Positions 17,007-23,976 of a stretch of DNA of 64,000 bases are shown here, one piece after another; position 1 is the first letter of the stretch; every line of letters begins with the position of its first letter. The notes below the pieces were generated by a model that was not told the DNA's origin, searched no databases, and saw only the letters and a program-made list of their open reading frames with translations. The position numbers and the translations under genes were made by a program. Location: the NCBI RefSeq assembly GCF_017298635.1, contig NZ_CP071182.1, positions 496,001-560,000 on the forward strand, read 5' to 3'. This DNA comes from Paenalicyclobacillus mengziensis (GTDB taxonomy: Bacteria > Bacillota > Bacilli > Alicyclobacillales > Alicyclobacillaceae).

Positions 17007-18053
17007 GTGGATATTGCTGAGCTTCTTCGCCAAGCTTTCGTCGACGACGCCTCAGATATACACATTACTGCAGGTGCTCGTCCGATGTTTCGGATCCACG
17101 GCTTCCTCTGCGAAGCAGAAGAGAAAGTTCTTGAACCGTCGGACACAGAGCAACTGATACGTTCGTTATTGACAGAAGACCAGTTCGTCCGACTTCGGGA
17201 TACCGGAGATATCGATTGTGCGTATAGCCTCAAAGGCGTCTCCCGCTACCGTGTCAATGCCTACAAACAGCGGGGGTGCTACGGGGCGGCGATTCGAGTT
17301 GTCCCGGAGTCGGTCCCTAAATTTGAGAGCCTGGGATTACCGCCCGTCCTGCGTGAGTTTGTGCACAAGTCGCAAGGTCTAGTGCTCGTTACAGGGCCTA
17401 CCGGGCACGGTAAGTCCACCACGTTAGCGGCACTTGTTGACGTGATTAACTGTACAGAGTCTCGACATATCATCACGCTTGAAGACCCAATTGAATACCT
17501 GCACCATCACGAGTGTTCTGTGGTCGACCAACGTGAGGTGGGCGTGGACACACGGTCGTTTGCGGATGGGCTCAGGGCAGCACTTCGACAGGACCCCGAT
17601 GTGATTGTGATTGGTGAAATGCGGGACTTAGAGACCATTCAAACTGCTGTCACGGCTGCTGAAACAGGACACCTGGTCCTGGCCACACTGCATACAAGCA
17701 GCGCATTACAGACGGTCGAGCGCATCATGAATGTGTTTCCGCCCCACCAACAAGCGCAGATTCGGATTCAACTGGCGTCTGTTCTCATCGGCATCGTCAA
17801 TCAGCGGTTACTCCCCCAGGCTTCTGGTGACGGCCGTGTCGCAGCCTGTGAAGTTCTCATCAACACCCCTGCGGTGGCCAATCTGATTCGGACACAAAAG
17901 GTTTACCAACTGCAGACGGTCATGCAAACCAGTAAGGCGCATGGCATGCAGACCATGGAGGAACAGTTACAACGACTCCTTGAACGTGGTCTCATCGACC
18001 AGCATCGAGCCGCGTGGGCGCAACTGTCCATCCGTAACGGGCTGCTGGATTAA
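17007..18053 (+). CDS. pilT: PilT-type ATPase (type IV pilus retraction motor family)
   Basis: The 348-residue protein carries ASDIHITAGARPMFRIHG at the N-terminus and Walker A GPTGHGKST (residues 130-138). The Asp box ITLEDPIEYLHH, Walker B VIVIGEMRD and His box GHLVLATLHTSSALQTVERI follow. All match PilT, which depolymerises pilin. I use the GTG at 17007, since TTTGAGGTGAATACC precedes it and the length fits the family; an upstream GTG at 16983 adds eight residues without a better site. No other pilus genes lie nearby, so it is an orphan here. It is cytoplasmic, acting at the inner face of the membrane. Confidence 0.9.
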   Translation: MDIAELLRQAFVDDASDIHITAGARPMFRIHGFLCEAEEKVLEPSDTEQLIRSLLTEDQFVRLRDTGDIDCAYSLKGVSRYRVNAYKQRGCYGAAIRVVPESVPKFESLGLPPVLREFVHKSQGLVLVTGPTGHGKSTTLAALVDVINCTESRHIITLEDPIEYLHHHECSVVDQREVGVDTRSFADGLRAALRQDPDVIVIGEMRDLETIQTAVTAAETGHLVLATLHTSSALQTVERIMNVFPPHQQAQIRIQLASVLIGIVNQRLLPQASGDGRVAACEVLINTPAVANLIRTQKVYQLQTVMQTSKAHGMQTMEEQLQRLLERGLIDQHRAAWAQLSIRNGLLD

Positions 18054-18342
18054 CAAGGTTCGGCCAGGCACGATTCCGGATTATTCCGAATATTTCATGT
18101 CTCTGGCAGGAATGCTTCCGTATCTTGCCACGGACGTCTGAGCTGCTCCATCTCCGTTCATCAGCAACGTTTTTCCCGAGTGATGTCTCCCATAAATTCA
18201 TGTCTTCATTCCACACAATCTCAACACGGCATTGAAAACATTTCAATAGTCCGTGTATAAACTAAATACAGCCTATCAAGCCCATGTATAAGGCCATATT
18301 GAGCGGAGTGTACGTCAGGCAATGAACAGGAGTTGAACCCGA
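18054..18342. other. Intergenic region, no gene supported
   Basis: The 289 bp between pilT and apbE hold only AT-richer sequence with the repeated short string CGTGTATAAAC/CATGTATAAGG near 18250-18290. A minus-strand frame from a TTG at 18246 starts with a CxxC pair but has no ribosome site and overlaps pilT. Confidence 0.4.
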
Positions 18343-19335
18343 ATGGATGCACCAATAGAAGTAATCAAGCGAGTAAAGTTCCGAGCAATGGGGACTCAGG
18401 TTGAGTTGGCGGCGATACCGGAATCGCATCAATCTTCTCTGGAAGTCGAGCAAGCCTTCGATGCGGCGAAACGACGAATCACTTACCTGGAACAGAGATT
18501 GTCCAGGTTCGACCAGAAAAGTGACGTGAGTTACATCAATTCCCAGGCGGGTCGGTTTGTCCGTGTGTCGATGGAGACTGTGACCGTTGTAGAACTTGCC
18601 CTCGAAGCTTATCAAGTGAGTCAGGGATTGTTCTGCCCGTGGATGGGAGAGGTCATCGAACAGTTGGGATACAATGTATCCTTTGAACAAATCGACGAGT
18701 CGGCCTTCGGAGGTCCAGGGGGAGTCGGCCGATTTGGGAGAGTCAGTGCGGTACCAGTACGTGATTTTACAGCGGGATCGTTGCCAGTGCACGTGGAACC
18801 TGAGGAAAACCTTGTTCGTATTGATGCAGGCTATCATCTGGATTTAGGCGGCCTTGCAAAGGGTTGGATTGTGGAACAGGCCGTAAATGAGTTCACGAAT
18901 CGGGGTTTTCAAAACATTGTTGTGAGTGCTGGCGGTGACCTCGTGTGCAGGGGCCAGCAGCTGGGTGGGCCATGGACGGTGGGGATAGCGAACCCATGGG
19001 ACGACTCAGACTCCTTGTTTAGACTTGACATCGAGAACCTCGCACTGGCCACCAGCGGTACGTATCGTCGGCGTTGGCAGACCAATCATGGCGAGGTGCA
19101 TCACTTGCTCGACCCGAGGACCGGGCGTCCATCAGACTCTGATGTTGTCTCATGCTCGGTACTTGCTAACCGACTCACTGGGGCAGAAGTGTTGGCCAAG
19201 ACCGCGTTACTGCTTGGACGGGAACAAGGTATGCGGTGGCTGCAGAAACAGCCGCAAAGGGGCTATGTCATCATCACGCGAGAAAAGGAGGTGTTTCATG
19301 CATGGAACTCGTCCATGAACGCCAAGTCCCGCTAA
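18343..19335 (+). CDS. apbE: FAD:protein FMN transferase (ApbE family)
   Basis: The 330-residue protein shows FRAMGTQVELAAI near the start and LSRFDQKSDVSYINS for FAD binding. DLGGLAKGWIVEQA and NIVVSAGGDLVCRG follow, then ATSGTYRRRW and HHLLDPRTGRPS with metal-binding residues. ApbE proteins attach FMN to Thr or Ser of partner flavoproteins or act on FAD. Most are lipoproteins or have a signal peptide; this one has neither, so it may work in the cytoplasm. An insertion around residues 115-150 (GGPGGVGRFGRVSA) is low complexity. The start has AACAGGAG upstream. No obvious flavoprotein partner is adjacent. Confidence 0.9.
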   Translation: MDAPIEVIKRVKFRAMGTQVELAAIPESHQSSLEVEQAFDAAKRRITYLEQRLSRFDQKSDVSYINSQAGRFVRVSMETVTVVELALEAYQVSQGLFCPWMGEVIEQLGYNVSFEQIDESAFGGPGGVGRFGRVSAVPVRDFTAGSLPVHVEPEENLVRIDAGYHLDLGGLAKGWIVEQAVNEFTNRGFQNIVVSAGGDLVCRGQQLGGPWTVGIANPWDDSDSLFRLDIENLALATSGTYRRRWQTNHGEVHHLLDPRTGRPSDSDVVSCSVLANRLTGAEVLAKTALLLGREQGMRWLQKQPQRGYVIITREKEVFHAWNSSMNAKSR

Positions 19336-19368
19336 TGAGCGTCATCAGTGCACGTTTTCTTTTTCTGG

Positions 19369-19929
19369 TCATCGCCGGATCTGGTCAGATTTGACAACCC
19401 CATAGGCAGCGACATCGATGAACTTCCCCCACTTCATCACGTGCTGCCGCAAAATCCCTTCAAATTTCATTCCGACCTTTTCCATAATCCGTATCGAACC
19501 AGGATTTGTCGTCATGGCATAGGCATAAACACGATTCAAACGAAGTGTGTCGAACGCAAAATTCAGCACCGCCTCTGCGGCCTCAGTACCGTAACCTTGC
19601 CCCCAGTAGTCATGCCCAATCCAGTAGCCAAGTTCTCCCCGGGCATGTTCGTGTTGGACACCGAGGCCGACAGAACCAATCAAAACATCGTCAGTAAGAG
19701 TGGTGACGGCAAACGTGTATTGCCTTCCCTCAGAGCCCGCTTGCTTCACGAGAGCTATCCATACCTCTGCTCCCCCGTCCGGATACGGGTGCGGGACATG
19801 TAATGTCGTCCGGGCAATTTCGACATCTCCGGCTAATTCCTGTACCCGGTTTGCATCGCTTAGCTGAAATGGGCGTAACTTCAATCTCTCGGTCGCCAGA
19901 TGAACTGCAACGGTAACGGGGGTGTCCAT
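19369..19929 (-). CDS. GNAT acetyltransferase, RimJ/RimL-like
   Basis: The 186-residue protein begins with TERLKLRPFQLSDANRVQEL and contains HARGELGYWIGHDYWGQGYGTEAAEAVLNFAFDTL-type sequence (parts quoted). The Q-x-x-G-Y-G-T acetyl-CoA loop is followed by LNRVYAYAMTTNPGSIRIMEKVGMKFEG. These are hallmarks of RimJ/RimL-type N-acetyltransferases that modify protein N-termini or small amines. The target cannot be told. The ATG is preceded by CAGGAGAGAGTC. Gene ends of this one and apbE converge with about 33 bp between them. Confidence 0.9.
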   Translation of the reverse strand: MDTPVTVAVHLATERLKLRPFQLSDANRVQELAGDVEIARTTLHVPHPYPDGGAEVWIALVKQAGSEGRQYTFAVTTLTDDVLIGSVGLGVQHEHARGELGYWIGHDYWGQGYGTEAAEAVLNFAFDTLRLNRVYAYAMTTNPGSIRIMEKVGMKFEGILRQHVMKWGKFIDVAAYGVVKSDQIRR

Positions 19930-20043
19930 GACTCTCTCCTGTCTAGCAGCAATGGTTGCGTTGGTTCATACAGCAATCATAGCGCACGTTACTGCTTTCG
20001 GCGAGGTCGTTCGGCGAGGTCGCCCGCACAAAGCGATTTTGGT

Positions 20044-20841
20044 TCAGCTGGATTTTAAATGCGTTGCGTGTTCTAGTAGTTCGGACACGGTCACAAATTG
20101 ATAGCCGCGACGTTCAAGCTCAGGAATGATGGTCCGGAGTGCAGAAACCGTTTGCTGACGGTTTCCTCCCTGGTCGTGAAACAAAAGAATGTCCCCACTT
20201 TTTGCATCCTTTAGAACATGTTTTACGATATAACCCGTCCCAGGGTTGTCCCAATCCCGTGAGTCGACGCTCCAAAGAACAATCTTATAGCCGCTCTGAC
20301 GTGCCGCGTCAAGTACACTTTTGCCGAAGCGGCCGCGAGGCGGACGAAACAAGTGGGAGGCCTCGTGACCTGTCACCATCAGCATAGCCTGTTGTTCCTT
20401 CAACAACTCCGTGTACACCGCAGACACAGGTACGCGCTGGAGCAGGATGTGGGAATATGAATGGTTAGCGATCTCGTTGTGCTCAGAGAGTTCTTCCCGA
20501 ATCAAGTCGGGGTACCGTTCGATGCGCGAGCCAATCACAAAAAAAGTTGCCTTTGCATGGTAATCCTCGAGAAGTTTGAGGATTTGGGGTGTAAACGTTT
20601 CACTCGGTCCGTCATCAAATGTGAGCGCCAAGAGTTTGGCATTGGTGGGCACGTTTCGAATGACATCTACCTGTGATTTACGTGTATCCGTGGCTGTGCC
20701 TGTGCCTGTGTCGGCCTTTGCCAGTTGAATGCCAACCAGGGGCCCGAGAGTGAGCAACCCTGACATTGCGGCAAGGGCAAGTTTCTTTATCAAGTATACC
20801 CGCATAAATTTCAACATCATGTATACCCGCATATATTTCAT
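20044..20841 (-). CDS. Polysaccharide deacetylase (NodB domain)
   Basis: The 265-residue protein has LLALTFDDGPS with the catalytic/metal Asp pair and NEIANHSYSH with the metal histidines. RPPRGRFGKSVLDAA, LWSVDSRDWDNPGT and ILLFHDQGG follow. This is a carbohydrate esterase 4 enzyme, likely peptidoglycan or chitooligosaccharide N-deacetylase, exported or anchored by an N-terminal hydrophobic helix (about residues 18-42, LIKKLALAAMSGLLTLGPLVG). The N-terminus is odd: a roughly 27-bp DNA duplication gives MRVYMMLKFMRVYLI, so the original start may be one unit downstream. A sporulation role (cortex or coat) is possible but unproven. Confidence 0.92.
   Translation of the reverse strand: MKYMRVYMMLKFMRVYLIKKLALAAMSGLLTLGPLVGIQLAKADTGTGTATDTRKSQVDVIRNVPTNAKLLALTFDDGPSETFTPQILKLLEDYHAKATFFVIGSRIERYPDLIREELSEHNEIANHSYSHILLQRVPVSAVYTELLKEQQAMLMVTGHEASHLFRPPRGRFGKSVLDAARQSGYKIVLWSVDSRDWDNPGTGYIVKHVLKDAKSGDILLFHDQGGNRQQTVSALRTIIPELERRGYQFVTVSELLEHATHLKSS
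20789..20841 (-). repeat. Tandem duplication at the deacetylase start
   Basis: GTATACCCGCATAAATTTCA and GTATACCCGCATATATTTCA occur next to each other, duplicating the KFMRVY coding segment and offering two sets of start codons. Confidence 0.8.
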
Positions 20842-20940
20842 CGCTGCACCATGTCTCCGAATCCTTGTGTCATGAAATGAATGGATTTGAGAATAAGCAT
20901 TCCCGCACCATTCTGATTCATGTGCTCAAAGTGGATAAAA

Positions 20941-20969
20941 AGGAGCGGACCTTGTGGTCCGCTCCCCTT
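20941..20969 (-). terminator. Terminator after the thioredoxin gene
   Basis: GGAGCGGACC and GGTCCGCTCC form a perfect 10-bp stem with a TTGT loop, followed on the minus strand by TTTTTATCC. It ends the thioredoxin transcript. Confidence 0.85.
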
Positions 20970-20981
20970 TAATGATGGGCT

Positions 20982-21311
20982 TTATATCGTTTTTGATTCG
21001 CGGGTTTCAAGAAACGCTTCAATTTCTGGCCTTGTTTTTGCGAATCTACTGTGCAGGTGAGCGATTTTCTTGCCATTCTTGAAAATGAGCAAACTTGGCA
21101 CACCCATGACTTGGCATTCCTCAGAGACATCGGGCAGGTCTTCGCCGTTTAGGTCAAACCACTGATACTCTGTGTGGTTCGCCATGACATCGTCAATAAA
21201 CGTATTGACGCGTTTACAATCTGGGCACCATGAGGTGTAGAATTTCACGACTGTTGGCTGATCGGACGAAATAGCCTCCCGAAATTGTTGTTCAGTTTGA
21301 ATCTGTATCAT
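20982..21311 (-). CDS. Thioredoxin family protein
   Basis: The 109-residue protein has the redox motif in FYTSWCPDCKRVNTFID (WCPDC) and the cis-proline segment MGVPSLLIFKNGKKIAH. This is the compact thioredoxin fold. The CPDC dipeptide differs from the CGPC of classical thioredoxins and is typical of small Firmicute thioredoxin-like proteins; partners are unknown. The start is ATG behind GGGGGTGGGTTAA. It has its own terminator, so it is monocistronic. Upstream lies an imperfect inverted repeat (21339-21392). Confidence 0.92.
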   Translation of the reverse strand: MIQIQTEQQFREAISSDQPTVVKFYTSWCPDCKRVNTFIDDVMANHTEYQWFDLNGEDLPDVSEECQVMGVPSLLIFKNGKKIAHLHSRFAKTRPEIEAFLETRESKTI

Positions 21312-21338
21312 TTAACCCACCCCCAATCATGTCAATTC

Positions 21339-21392
21339 GTGGTGATAGAGTTTAGTAAGGAACTATACCAAACTCACTTATAGATTACCACG
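21339..21392. promoter_or_regulatory. Long imperfect inverted repeat upstream of the thioredoxin gene
   Basis: CGTGGT (21339-21344) and ACCACG (21387-21392) enclose GAGTTT (21348-21353) and AAACTC (21370-21375), making a nested dyad over 54 bp. It lies 28 bp upstream of the thioredoxin start and could be an operator. Role inferred. Confidence 0.3.
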
Positions 21393-21511
21393 ACGGTGAA
21401 ACCCAGTTGAAGACTTTTGTATGCCCTGCATCGGCCAAAGTGGCCTGGAATGCCTGAAAACCCACGCTTCGACAGAGAATTGTAATCACCAGTTAAAGCT
21501 TCTGTAAAGTT

Positions 21512-22348
21512 TTGATAAAGCCTGATCTCTACGCAAAATTCTCGCGTACAATGACGCTAGAGGATGACTCTGTACAGGGGAGCGACGACAGCGTGAAGGA
21601 TCCACAGGCACTGAAACAAACAGAAGTGTTCGGTCATCGGGGATGGTCAGCAAAGTATCCTGAAAACACGATGGCGTCGTTTATTGCGGCACTTGAGATT
21701 GGTGTGGATGGTCTGGAATTCGACGTTCATTTGTCAAAGGATGGGGAAATCATCGTCATCCATGATGCAAACCTCTCTCGCACCACAAACGGACAGGGGT
21801 ACGTGGAGGACCACACCGTTGAACAGTTGCGGAAACTCGACGCAGGCAGTTGGTTTGACAAGAACTTTGGCGGCCAAGTCATCCCAACACTCGATGAAGT
21901 CCTTGAATTGGCTTCTCTGCAACCACGCAAGGTGAAGTTGAACATTGAACTGAAGCTCGGCAGAGCGCCCTATGCAGGTCTTGGCGACAAGGTATGGCAG
22001 AAGGTCTGCTCGTGCGGTCTGATGAATGAGACCATCATTTCTTCATTTAACCACTTCGCGCTTCGTGATTTGAAACAAATACACAAGGACGCGAATATTG
22101 CCATCTTGTATCAGGAGGGCTTGGTAGATCCGTGGCGTTACGCAATGTTTCTTAAGGCCGAAGGGCTTCACCCGCACTATCAGACATTCGATGAGTCTGT
22201 CGTCCGTGGCAGTCATGCTATGGGAACATCCATTCGTCCATACACGGTCAATGATGTCAGTAAAATGAACGAACTGTTGACTTGGGGCGTAGACGCCATC
22301 ATTACCGATCATCCTGACGTTTTATTAGCTGTGCGGGCACGACGGTAG
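21512..22348 (+). CDS. Glycerophosphodiester phosphodiesterase
   Basis: The protein has VFGHRGWSAKYPENTMASF, GVDGLEFDVHLSKDGEIIVIHDANLSRTT, and LNIELK, then ISSFNHFALRDLKQ and VNAIITDHPDVLL-type end (parts quoted). These are the GDPD catalytic His pair, Glu-Asp metal ligands and C-terminal ITDHPD signature. It hydrolyses glycerophosphodiesters from phospholipid turnover to glycerol-3-phosphate. No signal peptide is seen, so it should be cytoplasmic. The start is uncertain. A TTG at 21512 opens the frame but lacks a ribosome site. An ATG at 21551 has none either. A GTG at 21593 has GGGGAG at fair spacing and still keeps the whole domain. Confidence 0.9.
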   Translation: MIKPDLYAKFSRTMTLEDDSVQGSDDSVKDPQALKQTEVFGHRGWSAKYPENTMASFIAALEIGVDGLEFDVHLSKDGEIIVIHDANLSRTTNGQGYVEDHTVEQLRKLDAGSWFDKNFGGQVIPTLDEVLELASLQPRKVKLNIELKLGRAPYAGLGDKVWQKVCSCGLMNETIISSFNHFALRDLKQIHKDANIAILYQEGLVDPWRYAMFLKAEGLHPHYQTFDESVVRGSHAMGTSIRPYTVNDVSKMNELLTWGVDAIITDHPDVLLAVRARR

Positions 22349-22354
22349 CAAACA

Positions 22355-22424
22355 TTGTCACCACCGAGTCTAGGCCTTATGATACAGGTAACGTTTCAAA
22401 TTGCCTGAAAATTGGTGGTGACAA
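22355..22424 (+). promoter_or_regulatory. Inverted repeat that would hide the aldehyde dehydrogenase ribosome site
   Basis: TTGTCACCACC (22355-22365) is the exact complement of GGTGGTGACAA (22414-22424), which is the only Shine-Dalgarno-like sequence before the ATG at 22426. A smaller stem (CAGG/CCTG) lies inside the loop. Folding would block translation. Function is inferred. Confidence 0.45.
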
Positions 22425-22425
22425 A

Positions 22426-23943
22426 ATGAGCATTGAGCCACAAACGGCGACGCATGGTAGCGAGATGTCGCAGGCGACGGCTCCAATCGAGTTTCTCGAG
22501 AAGAGTCGAAACGCATTCCCCCTGTGGGCCGCACTGTCCGTCGAGGAGCGGCTGGTTTACCTGCGTAAACTTCGCCTTCACATGGTCCAGCACCTTGATG
22601 AGGTATCCGTCGCCATTGCGACGGGAACAGGGAAGGTTCTGGTGGAGGCTCTGAACACGGACGTCTTACCAGTCCTTGAAGCGATTCGGCATATTGAGAA
22701 GCATGCGCGGCACTCCCTTGCCCCTCAAAAGGTCGGAACGCCAATCCTGCTGATTGGGAAAAAGTCGTACGTCACTTATCAGCCGCGTGGCGTGGTTCTC
22801 GTCATTTCACCGTGGAATTTTCCGCTTCAACTGCCGATGATCCCGATGTTGGCCGCACTCGCCGCAGGCAACACAGTGATTTTAAAGCCGTCTGAAGTGA
22901 CACCGACTGTGGGACAGTTGATTGAAGAGCTGTTTCACAAGGTTGGCTTCCCAAAGGATGTGGTGCAGGTGGCACACGGTACGGGCGAAATGGGCGCGGG
23001 ACTCATCGAAGGTCGCCCGGACTACATCTTTTTCACCGGATCGGGCCGAACTGGACGCATCATTCAACAGGCTGCGGCGAAACATCTCATCCCAACTACG
23101 CTCGAACTCGGCGGGAAGGACCCGATGATTGTGTTTCGGGACGCACCGATGGAACGAGCGGTCCAGGCAGCACTTTGGGGTGGATTGATGAACTCTGGGC
23201 AGGTATGCATGTCGGTGGAACGGGTGTTCGTCGAGCGCCCTGTCTATGATGAGTTCCTTCGGAGGTTGGTGTCAGAAGTCACAAAGTTGCGTCTGGGCAC
23301 GAATGAAAATGATGACATTGGCCAGATGACGTTTCCGACCCAAGTGGATATCGTCCGTCGCCACGTCGAGGAAGCCTTAATGAAAGGCGCAAAGATGTTG
23401 GTCGGCACTCGACCTTCCGAATGGCCGGAAGGCACCATGACGATTGCTCCCATCGTGTTGACAGATGTCACGCCAGATATGCTTATCATGCGCGAGGAGA
23501 CGTTCGGACCGGTGCTGCCGATTGTCCCTTTCGATACAGAGGATGAAGCGGTAAGAGCGGCAAACAGTACGGTTTACGGGTTGAGTGCCAGCGTGTGGAC
23601 GAGTGACGTAGAGCGTGGACGCCGCGTCGCCGGGCGGCTTGTCACCGGGAATGTGCTCGTGAATGATGTCGTCATCACGATTGTCAATCAGAATCTGCCG
23701 TTCGGAGGCGCGAAGGAAAGTGGTGTCGGCCGTTACCACGGTCCTGAAGGGCTGCGCATGTTTACGGTCCAGACGGCGACAATGGTTGATGGGGGTCGAC
23801 GGACGCGCGATGTCAATTGGTTTCCGTACGAAGGGAAGTATCCACTGTTTGCAGAACTGCTCAAAGCCTACTACGGACCAAACCGACAGTGGGGGCGGTT
23901 TGGCAGGGCGTACTTACGCCTGCTGCGACTGAGTCGAAAGTAG
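22426..23943 (+). CDS. Aldehyde dehydrogenase family protein
   Basis: The 505-residue protein has VISPWNFPLQLP, the cofactor segment ILKPSEVTP, and TGSGRTGRII. LELGGKDPMIVF holds the general-base Glu and SGQVCMSVERVFVER the catalytic Cys. EETFGPVLPIVPFDTEDEAV completes the fold. It oxidises an aldehyde to the acid with NAD(P). The C-terminal extension after FGGAKESGVGRYHG (to WGRFGRAYLRLLRLSRK) is long and basic, as in YwdH/long-chain fatty aldehyde types, and might attach to membranes. Translation seems controlled by the hairpin in front. It lies 77 bp after the glycerophosphodiesterase on the same strand. Confidence 0.93.
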   Translation: MSIEPQTATHGSEMSQATAPIEFLEKSRNAFPLWAALSVEERLVYLRKLRLHMVQHLDEVSVAIATGTGKVLVEALNTDVLPVLEAIRHIEKHARHSLAPQKVGTPILLIGKKSYVTYQPRGVVLVISPWNFPLQLPMIPMLAALAAGNTVILKPSEVTPTVGQLIEELFHKVGFPKDVVQVAHGTGEMGAGLIEGRPDYIFFTGSGRTGRIIQQAAAKHLIPTTLELGGKDPMIVFRDAPMERAVQAALWGGLMNSGQVCMSVERVFVERPVYDEFLRRLVSEVTKLRLGTNENDDIGQMTFPTQVDIVRRHVEEALMKGAKMLVGTRPSEWPEGTMTIAPIVLTDVTPDMLIMREETFGPVLPIVPFDTEDEAVRAANSTVYGLSASVWTSDVERGRRVAGRLVTGNVLVNDVVITIVNQNLPFGGAKESGVGRYHGPEGLRMFTVQTATMVDGGRRTRDVNWFPYEGKYPLFAELLKAYYGPNRQWGRFGRAYLRLLRLSRK

Positions 23944-23976
23944 AACCCGCAAGTAATTGGACATTATGGATGGGCG

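Noticed and set aside
17992-18246. Minus-strand frame beginning with a CxxC pair after pilT
   Set aside because: The TTG start has no ribosome site, the frame overlaps the pilT end, and only one CxxC pair is present.
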